Positions 44,031 through 56,185 are shown, counted from the stretch's first letter. The stretch: DNA of 64,000 bases from Theocolax elegans (GCA_026168455.1 CM047431.1:7710943-7774942); one strand, 5' to 3'. Notes: generated by a model not told the origin, from the letters alone. Program-made: numbers and translations.

Positions 44031-44050
44031 AGAGAAGAGAGAAATGGAAG

Positions 44051-45069
44051 AAACAGGTTTGTTATTTATATGCCGCTAAAATGTTATAAATAGTTCTTTA
44101 AAATTAATACAAAAATTTATTTATTTAAGAAGAAAGTTTTATTACTCTAAAAGTACAAAATATTAATGACATAGAAATTTGGCGATGATCCTTCGTCACT
44201 AAATAAATTAATTTTAGAAGGTGAAGTTCTATTTAGATCCGTTTAAAATTTGATCCAAAATTTGAATAAGTAGTTACTAAATACTACAATTTAGTAAGTA
44301 TATGCACTTTACTATTTTTGGTAAGTTAATTTTTCATTAACATTTATAATTATTAAAATATAAATTTAAGCTTTATAAGAATTCACGTAGTTTAAAATTT
44401 ACATTAAACATTTAATATGTCTCTATTTTTTTATTATTTTTATTCTGATTCCATTACACTAAATTTTGGTAAAAACTTTTATTTATAAATTATAATCGTA
44501 TTTAAAAATAATTAAATTATTGGTATAAAACCCAATGCACTATAGCAGCACCTCCAAGGTGTTGTGAGAATCTGTTTAATTTCTAAGGTGTCCATGGTAG
44601 TGAAAAAATAATAAAATTTAAAACATTATTTTAAATAAATTTATTACGAAAAATCTTTTTTGAAATTAAAAATAGGGGGTTGGCCCGCGAAGCCTCCCTA
44701 GTAATATATATAAGCATCTATTGTCATCGACATTTCGTGACATGAAGTACCGCCATTAACGTTGTCACGTATACTTCGGAATTCGTGACGAGATATTCAT
44801 GTGCCATCTCTTGGATATTATTGTAATACTAATAAAACTGGCAGTATTAAAAAATAAATCATGATTTTTTTCAGAATCTTTTACTAGCATTTTAAGCCGG
44901 TGATTTAAAATCGTGCAGTGCAACCACAACTAAATTTGAAAACAAAAAATCTGATTAGAGATAGATCTTTTTTCAATTCGCCCCCGAGATAGGCTCTTCT
45001 CGATGCGACAACCGAGATTGGTCTTTCTTCAAGCCGCCGCTGAAATAGGTCTTTTAACTCAGGTGTTGA
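44051..45069. other. AT-rich spacer
   Basis: No gene is supported. 44990-45060 holds two GAGATNGGTCTTTCTTC-type repeated phrases of unknown meaning. Confidence 0.4.
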
Positions 45070-46930
45070 TATATACTTGAATTGTTCATGGGAGATATCA
45101 TTTCTTGTAATTATACAGATGTCACCAATGTACTTTTTGTCGTTTGTCGTAGTTTCTCTATCGTTTTTTATTACTGCGTACTTTTTATAATTTAAAGGTT
45201 CATCGGGAGAAAGCCGTTTCGCTTAAAAGAATTATATCATAATTTGGTATAATTTCTTTGGAGTTATCTATTTTATTGACGACTGATCCATAGTTCCACT
45301 GCAAAACTTCAGAGTTTTGATGGAATTTCTATTTACACCAGTGCGGTTATTTAAGGTAGAGCTGTTAGCCAATGTGATTTATTTCAATTGCGTTTTGAAT
45401 GCAAAATACTTAAAGTAAATATAACGAATAAAATGCAAAATGAATAAAATGTACAACGTGAGCTAATAACTATATTAGATGTATATTTGGGTGTTAAACG
45501 AAGTTGTTAAACATTTTTAAATGTACATTTTCTGTGTGTGGTTGGAGTGTATTAATGCGAAAAAATGCGTATATGATTTGGTACAGAATTAGAATCCTCT
45601 GATTCTACTCTTAATTGCAGTCATCTTATTAGATCGTCAAGGAAGTGGAAGACCAATTTTTATTATATTATACTATTATTAACAAAGTCATAATTCTTCA
45701 AATTTGTGATTTTAGATTTTTGACTGGAGAAGAGTTCTTTGTGTGTTCTAACTATGAGAGTAAATAGTTGTGGTTAGTTTCCAAGGGTTTTGGTTTAAGA
45801 AACATTCTATCCTTGGAGTTCACGAGTTTCTTGTAGTATTCTGTGTTAAAATTATACTCGGATTTTTGTAGGTTCAGTCGTTTTTGAATATTTGTTGGGT
45901 TTTTGTCGTTGACCGATGAGCATATGGTTCCTGTGCTAAAATTATGTTTTTCTGGTTGCCCTATATTGTTTGTTGTTTGTATAAATACATATCAATTGAG
46001 TTTCCTTTATTTGCTCGGCGTAAGAAATGTTGGATTTTTGGTTTGAAAGTTCTGAAATGTGTTGTAACTAATCTGAGAGTTGATAGATGGAAAAGAATTG
46101 TTGTAAGTAGAAAAGTGGCTACTTTTGGAAATATGTGATTTTCCACAAGCAGAATATGTTATTATATTTACAATTTCTTAATGTGTCTGAAACAATAGCA
46201 TCTATAATATCTATAACTATAACTATAATAACTATAACTATAATAACTATAACTATAATATCTATAACATCTATAACTCTTTCTGAACTGAGGGAAGTAC
46301 ATAGAAATAGGATGAATTATTTTTAAAATTTTGGTTTCTGTCGGCAGGAAGCATCATTTTACAATGAATTAATTTGTTTGGGTTGGTTTGGACCTGTCAT
46401 ATTTTTTGTAAACGGTCTAACCTTAATTATGTTAATCGTACCAAAGAACGATTTAATTTCTAAGTAGTTACAGACATCTTCATCTGAGATATACGTAGGG
46501 ATGCCTTTAATAATTCCTTGTCTTGTAATAAGGTGGTTGGGGATAAAGTTTTAGACTCATATGTTTCCATTTAGTTAATTCTAAAATTGCATTTCTATAT
46601 CTTACGATTAAGCAGAGTTTGTTCAAAATACTTTGTTTTATTTATATCAACGTGCTTTTATCGGACAATTCAGGGATAATGAATTTTGCAATTTGTATTG
46701 CGTCAATTTTTTTAGGCGTCTGCTGTATTTTGAATATTAATTTTGTACGGTCCGGAAATAGAAGTGTCTATTTTAAAATTTTTCTTGTTTAAGTTGGAGT
46801 CATCGTTTTTGTTATTGTACTTGTTGTGGCGTTGTCATGTTAACTTTGTCTTTTGAACGTGACTGTAATTTGTTTTGTTCATATGTTCTTTTTTTTCTAT
46901 TTTTTTACTAATATGTCCCTTTAAAGCATT
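45070..46930 (-). pseudogene. Ancient non-LTR retrotransposon (ORF1 and endonuclease traces)
   Basis: On the minus strand, 46560-46350 reads GIIKGIPTYISDEDVCNYLE then KSFFGTINIIKVRPFTKN across frames, as in the RNA-binding part of ORF1 of I/jockey-like elements. Much further on, 45310-45070 reads LQWNYGSVVNKIDNSKEI, PNYDIILLSET and YIGDICIITRNDISHE, the start of an APE endonuclease (QWN; ILLSET). The intervening sequence is riddled with stops. RT is absent below 45070. The weak but ordered matches make this more likely than chance. Confidence 0.5.
46195..46275. repeat. (ATAACT)n-type microsatellite
   Basis: Tandem ATCTATAATATCTATAACTATAACTATA variants over about 80 bp. Confidence 0.9.
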
Positions 46931-47000
46931 ATTTTTTTGCTTGAGTAACGCTGTTCAATTATAAATTGATATTAGAATTATTTCTGTATAATAATTGATA

Positions 47001-47435
47001 CAATCGACGTGGTGGCGGAGTGGTGGAAACGCACCTCGACCGATCGCGAAAGTTAAGCAGCGCTGAGCGTGGTTAGTATTTGGATGGGAAACCATTCTCG
47101 TACGGCTTTCGTGATCGGTTAGGTGTTTTCACAATCCACAACGCGAGTGGGAGGTGTGAAACGTTCTGTTTCGGTGTCATGGCCTACACAATGTGACTTT
47201 GACACCCAAACAGAATGTTTCGAAGACACCGGGCCATCTCGGGTGAGGTTTTCCCTGCTTCACAGATTTCCCTCTCCTACGAGCAGAACCCCGGCCAAAT
47301 GTGAGATGGTTGGGGATTAAAAAAAAAGATGGGGAAAAAACACCCACACAGAGGTGGTGGGTGAACGCCATTGAAGTCCTCCAGGCGAGAACAAACGGCA
47401 GGAAGTGCCACAAAACTAGTAAATAAAAAAAAAAT
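47001..47435 (+). repeat. Complete 5S-rRNA-derived SINE with 12 bp target duplication
   Basis: The head CGTGGTGGCGGAG...CGATCGCGAAAG and then GTTAAGCAGCGCTGAGCGTGG, TTAGTATTTGGATGGGAAACC matches 5S rRNA with its box A and box C regions. A ~250 bp unrelated body and a short A-rich tail (AAATAAAAAAAAAA) follow. TAATAATTGATA flanks the unit exactly at 46989-47000 and 47436-47447. 5S-headed SINEs form a recognised class (SINE3), transcribed by RNA polymerase III from internal 5S-type promoters and mobilised by a LINE. Other copies: 31960-32287 and 981-1023. Confidence 0.93.
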
Positions 47436-47447
47436 TAATAATTGATA

Positions 47448-48229
47448 TCTGTATTTTCTTACATCTCGGAAATAATAGGAAAGTTACAAAGTTATGTAGG
47501 ATCATTGGAGTTGTGGTGCTTTGTTTCTATGTTGTTATCGTCGTCTTCGTCAGGAGGCATTCTTGATCGCTATGTAAACCCGCATTAACTTATTAACTCC
47601 CAAACGAACATTTTTTCGTATTTTCGTAGGTGTAATTTAATGCATCAATCCATAATAGTCTAAAATCGTAACCTATTATACTGCTTACTTTTTCTGTTTA
47701 GATAGAGATTCATTCTTTCAGATGTCATCTATTAACTATTTATTTAAAAAAAGGTATAATTTTTGAGATGTAAAAATATGCCAAAAAATTATTACTTAAT
47801 TTTTTAAATAATTATTTCTATAACAAAAAAGGCATATAAATTATTTGGATTGTGAGCGTTGATGTACAGAATAGTGACTCTGTCTCTGTATTTTTTATTT
47901 TTTGTTCTAACATAGTTAAAAAAAATTGAGTTCAATGAAAATATATGAAATGCTAGCAAAAAATGAACGAAATTAGCTATTTATCAAATTATTTCATATT
48001 ATCAATACGGTCTAATAATTTATTATTAATCAGTTTATTTTAAAAAAATTGTAATATGTATAAACAATAAATATTAAATTGACAGTGTTTTCTTATGATA
48101 GACCCGTAGCATATGCAAAAATAGAAAATAAATGAAAAATTTCCTTATATTTTTTATTTATTTGAAAACTTGACAGTAAATGGACGTATACGAGCTCATT
48201 TTTTTCAATCTAGTCAATCTCAGCTTTCT
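47448..48229. other. AT-rich spacer
   Basis: No gene or named repeat is supported. Confidence 0.4.
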
Positions 48230-48500
48230 TCTGAACTTCCTTTAATAGCATATCTATATGTTTTAGAGTTATAAGCAAGAAAACTCAAAAATATTTTATG
48301 CAAAATTTTTTATTATTTGCAATATAAATTCCGTAAAAGAGGCGTTAGAATTTAAAACTCCGGGTTTTTTCATCTTTTTATAGTAGAACTCATATCTTAA
48401 AGTTTAAGGTTCTTTTTATTAGTATGAGTGCCTATCTCTAGTTGCTGACTAGTTGTAAGTGATTAGACTTGCAGCGATTTTCTTGTAAGTTTGGTTTTGA
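48230..48500. repeat. Degenerate fragment of foldback family F3
   Basis: TCAGCTTTCTTCTGAACTTCC and GAGTGCCTATCTCTAGTTGC correspond to the right arm of 35430-36033 (CAACTTTCTTCTGG; GAGTGCCTATCTCTATTTG). It is strongly diverged. Confidence 0.6.
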
Positions 48501-48569
48501 TAGTGTACGATTACCATGAAAGAACAAGCATTTAGGGTCTATAATTATATCTTTTTTCACTAATATAAC

Positions 48570-48660
48570 GGCGCCTCGTACGAAAAAAGCACAACTGAAA
48601 TTTTGTAATGTTATTTTAAATGGGAAAATCTGTGTTATGCTTTTCTTCATATGAGGCGTC
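48570..48660. repeat. 92 bp palindromic mini-element, copy 2
   Basis: GGCGCCTCGTACG at the left, ATGAGGCGTC at the right, and the shared interior TTTTGTAATGTTATTTTAAA with GGGAAAATC match 36370-36461. Confidence 0.85.
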
Positions 48661-49844
48661 GATATAATGTCCCCCAAAGTTTAATCAAAATCTATGATTC
48701 GGAGATTATCACTCACCTGACAATGATTAAATCATCATATATAGTATAATGTCGGAGATTGACATTCTCCTTGTTAGATATTTATAACTAATTTATTACA
48801 CTCTAAATCCCAAAATATACAAATTGACACCAGAAAAGTAGAAATTATACAAATTTGTACTTTAAAAAGAATAAATTAAAGATTTTTAAAAAGTTTACAT
48901 TTAACAATTTAAACTTTCATAAGTGACAATTGCATCAATTTGTACAACTATTATAATTTAAAATTAAAAATCTATTTCGTTTGTTTTTAAAAAGATAAAT
49001 TTAATTAATATGAACATTGAAGAAGTTTAAATTAATTAATTTTTACTTTTAAAGGATGCAACTATCCTATTTGCGGTATAAATAAATATTAAAATCACCG
49101 GATGGAAATGTCTATTTTCACGTAATTTTGAAAGCATTAACACTTATAATACTCATACGAGTATTCCTCTTCCCGCGCGGGGTCACTAAGTTCGTGCCTG
49201 TTTACGAACACAGTGACCAGTTGGCGATTTTTTTCCCTTTTCTCTCATACGTATATTGATGTTTATTAAGCAAGAGCAACAAGGAGAAAAAATCGCCATC
49301 TGGCAACCCTGTTTACGAAGATCCGCATAAAAAGGAGACCGATAACTCGTCAATCTACTTAATGATTTAGATTTTTATTTGTCAATTCTATTAATTAATG
49401 CAATATGATTCAATTATTTTATTTAAATAAAGACATTATTAAGATCTTCTTCTTTTTCTTTATATTAACCGATTAAATGCAATAAAATATAAGTAATTAA
49501 TTCGTATATATATACATATATGCGCATAATTAACATGTAATTAATGTATAATCATTTCTTTGCGCACGGGATTATCTATCGTAATTTATTTCATACAATC
49601 CGATAATCGACTCGGGAGCGCATTTTTTGTGAATAAGTCCAGCACTCTGATTTAAGCAACGAGAGGAAAAAGTTTATCACCCGAGAAGGAGACGAACAAG
49701 TTGCCGAAAGTGAGTAAACATCAAACTATGCTGCCTCCGTAAACCCTTTTCTTATCCTCTTTCCAGGAGCTCGGCAGCCAGCAGCGACAGCCTCCGAGTG
49801 CTCCTATATTTAACATATGGACTGTGAAAAAATTTCTTTTTTTT
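48661..49844. other. Spacer with one inverted motif pair
   Basis: AT-rich. TTGGCGATTTTTTT (49213) and AAAAAATCGCCA (49290) form an inverted pair about 65 bp apart. No gene is supported. Confidence 0.4.
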
Positions 49845-50165
49845 TATTGTCGGATAAAAGAGTTTCGATTCTTATCCCCCAGTGTGATCTATCCACTAGG
49901 ATGACGCCGATACCTGAGGCTAGGCTGGGTGAACCTCAAGGTTCCGCTTATTCCATTTACAGCGGGGACCAAGAAAAAAATTTTTTTTAGTGTTTACCGC
50001 GCCGCGCCGATTATCTATATATATACATAAATATTGTAAAGGGGTACGGATTTAATATGAGGAATAAAAAAATCAACGAAGGTATCGGGGCGCGAACCCA
50101 CCATCCCAGGAGCGCGAGGCAGAAGCCTCACCACTGCGTTACCTTACGCAATTATCCCGGTTAGT
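49845..50165 (-). repeat. tRNA-derived SINE-like element
   Basis: The minus strand starts GGGATAATTGCGTAAGG, then GTAACGCAGTGGTGAGGC (box A-like) and GTGGGTTCGCGCCCCGAT (box B-like). A body of about 230 bp follows, ending in an A-rich run next to 49845. No target duplication was found, so the ends are approximate. Confidence 0.55.
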
Positions 50166-50252
50166 CGACTTGAACCTATCGACGGTCGTCGTCCATAATT
50201 CAGGGACCTACCTATGCCGACACTCGAAAATCTGTACCCGTTATAATATACA

Positions 50253-50531
50253 TATATATGGGATATTCAACGTGAAGTGGTCCAATCAAAATTTTAAAAT
50301 GTACCAAACTTTGGGTACACGGTGCAAATGTTTTTCAGAATACAGAAAAAAATTATAAGGTACGGGAATTTATTTGCTCAAAAGTTATTCTAACCTCAAA
50401 AAGTGAATTTTTTCTAGTTTTTTTCAATACCAGCTGGGTTTACCGCTACTTAACTCAAAATCTATAAACTTTTACTATGGAATATTATATGTAACATTCG
50501 TTGCTAAGTATGTTTAGAATTTATTCTTCTC
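50253..50531 (+). repeat. Half copy of foldback family F1
   Basis: TATATGGGATATTCAACGTG, AAGTGGTCCAATCAAAATTT and CTCAAAAAGTGAATTTTTTC match the left arm of 16943-17917. This copy keeps the outer ~30 bases that the 16943 copy lacks on its left side. Confidence 0.85.
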
Positions 50532-50807
50532 AGAAACATAGGTAATATACATATATATAGTAACGAATTAATATGATATTTGATTATTATTGCTGAGCGA
50601 AGCGAAGTCGTCCTATGGATCAACTGCGCTGATTTTCATGCTTCCGGTCTAACTTCGAGAACTGGAAAACCGTTTTACTTTTCATGCTAAAAATTTAAAG
50701 GCCTTTTCTTAATACTACAAGGATGTGCTGTATAAATATTGGGAGCCAAATGACGATATTTGCATGTTTCTTTATTGATATTCGATAAACTTAAAAAATG
50801 ATCATTA

Positions 50808-50887
50808 TTGTACACACACACACACCCAAACACGCACACACACAAACACACACATACACACACACACACACACATACTCGCACAGAC

Positions 50888-50927
<40 letters not shown>

Positions 50928-50942
50928 TCGCACAGACACACG

Positions 50943-50974
<32 letters not shown>

Positions 50975-50990
50975 CACACACGCATTTAAT
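50808..50990. repeat. (CA)n microsatellite with a duplicated block
   Basis: CA repeats are interrupted twice by the same phrase CATACTCGCACAGACACACG, showing a tandem duplication of a ~55 bp block within the array. Frames across it are artefacts. Confidence 0.95.
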
Positions 50991-51127
50991 TTTTTATATT
51001 AAATCGTTAATTTTCAACAAAAATTATGTAGAGCCGTCGGTAGAGTTTGGGGCGATTCGTAATAATTTTAAAGTATGTATATAGTTGTAAATAGTTGCTG
51101 GAATTAAATTTTACTTATTGTATGAGT

Positions 51128-52160
51128 GTGTCGGGATAGTTAGTATTAATTACATAGCCGGTAGGCACGGGGCGGCAGCACCGACTGGGTTACCGATCTG
51201 GTAATTACCTATTTGTAATGCGCGCCTTCCGAGTGTCGGGGATGATTGGTTGCGTGATCGACCCAATAATGAACAGGTTGGTGGTGACGTAAACCACTAT
51301 TATTGGATAATCGGCCTTGACGGAAATAAGATCAAGGCTGACTACGCGTATCGATCACGCAATCAACCATCCTAATCAACGCCGGTAGATAAGGAGTAGA
51401 GTAAGTTAGAGAAAGGTAGCGATAGGGTGGGGAGGAAAATCCTTATTTTGGGAGGATCAAGCCACGCCGCGAGCCGGATGAAGAAGCCGGTCTCGACGAT
51501 TCGCTACCCGATCGTCCGACAAGATAGTCGTATTTATTGAGTAGAGTTTTTGAGGCGGAGTAGCCATTTTTGGTCGAAGTTTTGTAGAGTAGAGTAGAGT
51601 TGAGTTGAGATAGGGTTGTTAGTCGAGGTGTGAGTCGAATTGGTTGGAGCCGTGAGGAGATTGATTAGGCGAGTAAGATTTACGGTTAGCCCGACGGGCG
51701 GCCGAATTATTAATTATTAATGTTATATTTTTATATACCGCCGGACGCAGTTGCGTGAGTGTGTGCACGTGTGAGAGTCGGTCGCGAATCGCGATTAGAA
51801 TTTGTGTCGGTGCCGGAAGTTGTAATATTTTGCTTTATTTAAATTTCCAATAAATTAAGTTGAGTTTGATTATTAAATCGCGAGTGTGTTATTTGATTTT
51901 TCCTTTACCCTAAAAGCCGCCGGTTCCGAGGTGGTCAGCCGTCGGGATTCCCTCTGTGACGAGGAGTCGAGGTGGAGATTTGCCGGGTTGCCGAGTAGTG
52001 TTGTAACGTAATAATTATTCTTTTTAATTTAAATATCGCCAGGCGCCCAATTAAATACAAATCGGCGATATCCTAGCCATTTTTAACGTCGTTACGACGG
52101 AACCTCCGTCGGCCTTTAATTTAATCTAATTAAATTCTTCCCGACGAAAAGTAGCGTCGC
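51128..52160 (+). repeat. Probable 5-prime LTR of gypsy B
   Basis: It starts TGTCGGGATAGTTAG and ends just before the primer site. A TATA-like ATTTTTATATACC at 51728 and AATAAA at 51850 are placed as expected for U3/R. Boundaries are tentative because no second copy exists in the window. Confidence 0.55.
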
Positions 52161-52164
52161 AAAA

Positions 52165-52182
52165 TGGCGCCCAACGTGGGGC
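52165..52182 (+). other. Primer-binding site of gypsy B
   Basis: TGGCGCCCAACGTGGGGC begins with TGG (tRNA CCA complement) and closely matches the gypsy A site. The leader to 52526 includes a (TA)n run at 52455-52488. Confidence 0.8.
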
Positions 52183-52447
52183 AGTAATTGACGGCAGAGT
52201 AAAGTGTGTGATTGAGTATCCGTCCGGTATTTTTGTGTAAAATCAACACCATTAATTAAGTGTTAAATTTTTTTTGGAGTAGTGGTAACTTATGATAAAT
52301 TTTTGTGTATACCTATTGCCAATTGGGCGAGCCCTCCTGTTTGTGTAAACCTCGTGCCAAATATACAATTTATTTGATTATTATTGAATATTATCAATAA
52401 TTATATATTGATTGTATTTACATATATATTTACTACATATAAATATT

Positions 52448-52491
<44 letters not shown>

Positions 52492-52526
52492 GTTTTTCCG
52501 CCAGAATTGTATTTCTGTTTCAGTGA

Positions 52527-54567
52527 TTGCTCAATTTATTATCGCCGGTATATACCGCCGGTACTTGTGAATTTTCGCCGAAAGTAGGTGACGGAGAGGC
52601 GGTAACCTCTGATGATGGAAGCTTAGCGGATAGTGAGGCGGATAGTGAGTTACGGCCAAGCGGAACTGATAAAGAAAATGCAGCCGACAAGAGAGTTCCA
52701 ACGTACACGACGGTCGCCACGCAGACTACCTGCACGTATTCCAATACGTTTACGACGCAGTCTGGGTTAGGATTGCCGATTACGTCGTCGATTGCATTAC
52801 CATCAACTAGTTATGCGCCAGCGCCTTTCACAATTCCGCCGGAGTTGTGTAATTATATCCGCCAACATCCGACCGAATGGGATGCGTTACTGATACGAAA
52901 GTGAACGAGGAACCGCATTGAGTCCAAACGGTCCCAGAAAGTCGTATAAGAAAAGGAGTATTATTCCCGCCGAATCCGATGCGTTCATACCGTCAGGCCG
53001 ATCCGACACTGAGTCTGGTAACTCTAGTACGGAGGGGGCGAATCCAAAAAGGAGAAAGAGCACAAAACCGGCAAAGAAGACTGCGCAGTCGAAGAGTAAA
53101 CCGCCAAAGAGTATGGCGAACTCTACGAGATGCAGTACGGCGATCAAACCGATTGATTTGAAAGACGTGGAATCAGCGTTAAATCAATGCGATTTGCCGG
53201 ATTGCAATGAGGACAGTCACAAGCAGAATGCTTCCGCCGGTAGTGTAGTGAGCAGTGGCTCAAAGAGACGAAAGCTCGCGCGGATTAATTCCAGTGAATC
53301 GGAGAATGATTCCGATGAAGGGTTCACGCGCGTGCGGTCTCGGGAAGAGAAGTCGTCCAGCCCAATCACTCTGAAACCAGACGAGAGTCTTCGAAGCTTC
53401 AAAGTGCTAAAGAGCTGGGGGCTGAGGTTTGCTGGTGATGAGAGAGAGATGCCCGACGAGTTCCTCAGTCAGTTGAATGATTGTAGGAAGAGCGCTGGTT
53501 TGACAGATGCACAATTGCTAGGTGCATTGCCGTGCATACTGAGCAAGGACGCCAGCCGATGGTATAGATCAACGAAGACGCAAATAGCATCGTGGCGCGA
53601 TTTCCGGCGTGAGTTCCGACACCAAGTTATAGGTGAATTCGACCACGAGGATTTGTTGGACGAGTTACACCGATGAACGCAAGGAAAGGGAGAAAAGATT
53701 ACGCGATATCTCTCTAACCTGCGAATAATCGTCGGACACTTTAAGAAACCACCGTCGGAAAAAGTATTAGTAGAGACAGCGTACAGAAATCTTCTGCCGG
53801 AGTACAGGACTGCGATGGCAAGTAAGCTCGTGGAAGATTTTAAAGACCTGGAGTATTATGGCCGGAAATGGGAACGCTAGCAGGAGTTGAACAGCCGGTA
53901 TACCCCACCACCGCCGGTTGAGAAGTCGAGAATCCCTGGAGCAGCAAACAAGGGACGATCGACAAAGCAAAAGGTCGCCGCGCTGTCGGATGTAGACGTG
54001 GAGAAAGCCGCCGAAGTGAAAGGCGAGAGAAAGGTTGATGCGAGCAAAAAGGCGAAAAAAGCAGCTACCAAGGAGGTAGTCGAGAAGTTGAAACGTCAGA
54101 AGAAGGACGTTTTGTCGAGCGTGGCTGCGGAAGTGCAAGTAGCTCAGAAGCTGACTTACGCCGCAGTTGCAAATCGAGATTTGCCGACTAGATCGACGAA
54201 TTCTGCTGCCAAGTATGAGAGCAAGCCGTACGCTTGTCAGCAAAAGGTTGCATCGCCGAATGGATCGAGCAATGCAACGTTCCAGTCGAAGTCGCCAGGT
54301 CGTCGGGAATTTTATGGTCCCTGCTTTAACTGCCAGATGGTAGGGCATCGAGCAGCGGAATGCCCGAACGCAAAATGTTTTATCTGTGCCAAGACGGGAC
54401 ATCGAGCGGCGCAATGCCCAGAGAAGGTGTTCAGACCGCAGTCACCGTCACACAGACCGCCAGAGTCGTGTCAGATGTGCGGTAAACCAGGAGCGGTTTT
54501 CCGCAATTGTCCTGACTGTGCCGAAGTACGTGTCAAGTTGGGAAACTTGTTGGCTGGGGGACAGTAA
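52527..54567 (+). pseudogene. Gypsy B gag
   Basis: The N-terminal part is Ser/Thr/Asp-rich, with a frameshift near 52900. From 52918 a basic, Ser-rich segment leads to the capsid domain: LRSFKVLKSWGLRFAG, LLGALPCILSKDASRWY, WRDFRREFRHQ, YLSNLRIIVGHF and AYRNLLPEYRTAM. Stops TGA at 53674 and TAG at 53878 could each be a single C-to-T change. A Lys/Glu/Ala-rich stretch is followed by CFNCQMVGHRAAEC, CFICAKTGHRAAQC and CQMCGKPGAVFRNCPDC: two standard knuckles and a third variant one. Confidence 0.88.
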
Positions 54568-55965
54568 GTCCGCTGATCCCCCAGCAGTACTCCTTTAATC
54601 CCGCCGGAAAGGTTAATTATAATCCGCCGGTGGAGAAGCAGGAGAATGCCGTAGGTGGTGAAGAGAGGCAAGTCGAGAATCACGTTACGCCGGAGGTAGA
54701 CATGAAGCGCTTGAAGAAACGAGGTCTATGTTTTCTCCAGCCGGAAGCCGTTGATCATTCGCTAGGTGAAGCGGAATATTCGCGGAAAAGTCTACAAACG
54801 TTTCGTGAAAGGGTGAGGCAAAAGGAGAGCGAATTTGCCACGCCGGTACAGCCCAATGAGGATCTCGAAGAAGAACGAGAATTCTCGAGGCTACACATAG
54901 TGCAACGCGCCGTAGAGATGCTCTCAGCCCCATCGCCGCTTGACTTGCCGGTAGAGAAGGAGGTAGATTGTATTCCGACACCGAATCCAAGAAGTACGGG
55001 AGCGATTCCCAAGAGAACGCGGACGGAATTATGTATTCCGCCGCCGAATAGTAAGGAGAAGCAAGAAGTCCGTCGAGATGACGAGAATGTAGCAGCTACG
55101 TCGGCAGGTAATAGGAATTTCCTAGAACTGAATCTCGGAGGAGAGAGTTACAGTGCTCTGTTTGATCCAGGAGCCATGATTTCGCTCGCTGGACCTAAAG
55201 TAACGGAGAGATTCAGAAGCCGGTTGGAACCATGTGAGACAGCAATTAAAAGCGTCACAGGAGATGTTCGCCGGGTAATAGGAATCCTAAACATTAGTTT
55301 GGAAATAGACGGATACGCCGAAATAATTCCGCTCAAAGCCATGAATGTCCTAGACCATGATGTCATACTAGGCATGGATTTCTGCCGGATTTTTGACGTA
55401 GATACCCGCCTAGGTAGAGGAGAGTGGCGAGCACGAGAAGGAAAATGGAGAACCTTTGCCGCCACGGCGGAAGACGGAGAAGCAACGATATATGCTGAAT
55501 GCGCTGGCATACAGGAGTTACGAAATGACCAACGAGAGCGTGTTAGGCGTCTCGTAGAAAGTATATTGCCGGAACCATCGGATACTTTCGGCGCAACTGA
55601 TCTAACCGAACATCACATTGATGTTGGAGATGCATCACCTATAATGCATAAGGTTCGCCGGTTGTCGCCGAGGATGTTGGAGGTTGCGCGAGACGAAGTA
55701 AATAAGATGTTGCGGAATGATATTATTGAGAGGTCAGCCAGTGATTGGAGCAGTGCGCCGGTGATGGTTAAGAAACCTGATGGATCGATACGGTTTTGCA
55801 TCGACTACCGTGATCTCAATAAGGTTACGAGAAAGGATGGATATCCAATGGCTACCATGGATTCCATCCTTGATAAGATGAGAAGGGCAAAGTGCATTAC
55901 GAAAATCGACCTGAAGCAGGCGTATTTTCAGATAATGATGGAAGCAACCAGCCGTGTCTTCACTC
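54561..55965 (+). pseudogene. Gypsy B pol: protease and partial RT
   Basis: This frame is open across the gag stop and lies in the -1 frame relative to gag, with a G-run (TGGGGGA) just before the stop, so programmed frameshifting is possible. Protease residues are at ALFDPGAMISLAG and VILGMDF; the usual DSG/DTG triplet reads DPG. RT: IMHKVRRLSPRMLEVAR, IIERSASDWSSAPVMV, FCIDYRDLNKVTRKDGY and ITKIDLKQAYFQIMMEAT (catalytic Asp present), then a break after SRVFT. The following codons to 56006 are not RT. Confidence 0.9.
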
Positions 55966-56147
55966 TTGTTGTTTGCCCTTTATTTTCGTTCGCGCTTGCT
56001 AAGTAAAGGATACCGCCGCCTCCGCCTATACGTGTCTTATAGACTCGTATTATTACTGAGCGGCTGATCGCGTACTGAGACTATTGTTTTAACGGTAGTC
56101 AATTATTATTATTTTATTTATTATTATTAAAAAATAGCAAATCCGTT

Positions 56148-56150
<3 letters not shown>
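55966..56150. other. Unassigned LTR-like fragment at the break of gypsy B
   Basis: It begins where RT stops and ends ATCCGTTACA just before a (TA)n run. CCGTTACA is also the LTR end of gypsy C, so this may be an LTR edge of a related element, but the internal sequence does not match gypsy C. Confidence 0.3.

Positions 56151-56182
<32 letters not shown>
56150..56182. repeat. (TA)n microsatellite
   Basis: Pure TA run bordering the LTR-like fragment and the Penelope block. Confidence 0.95.

Positions 56183-56185
<3 letters not shown>

Larger units (their letters stand above)
40440..44050 (+). mobile_element. R1-clade non-LTR retrotransposon, 3-prime truncated
   Basis: A GC-rich block opens with a short leader, then ORF1, APE-type endonuclease and RT in the order of R1/TRAS-like elements. 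Coding falls in three successive frames with several stops. The C-terminal Cys/His domain, 3-prime UTR and tail are missing: sequence becomes AT-rich after 44050. ORF1 also appears internally deleted and fused to the endonuclease. Confidence 0.88.
51128..55965 (+). mobile_element. Ty3/gypsy LTR retrotransposon B, 3-prime truncated
   Basis: Order: LTR-like block, primer-binding site, leader, gag with three zinc knuckles, protease, RT. RT is cut at about 55965, a third of the way through the palm, and joins unrelated DNA, so RNase H, integrase and the 3-prime LTR are lost. Coding sequence is noticeably GC-rich for the window. With one LTR, insertion age cannot be estimated. Confidence 0.9.

Noticed and set aside
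47030..47120. Genuine 5S rRNA gene
   Set aside because: The 5S part is diverged and continuous with a SINE body and tail; exact target duplications flank the unit.
50808..50990. CRISPR-like array because of repeated CATACTCGCACAGACACACG
   Set aside because: It is a duplicated block inside a dinucleotide repeat in a eukaryotic genome, without spacers or cas genes.
50687..51002. Cys/Val-rich and Thr/His-rich ORFs
   Set aside because: They are translations of the (CA)n microsatellite.
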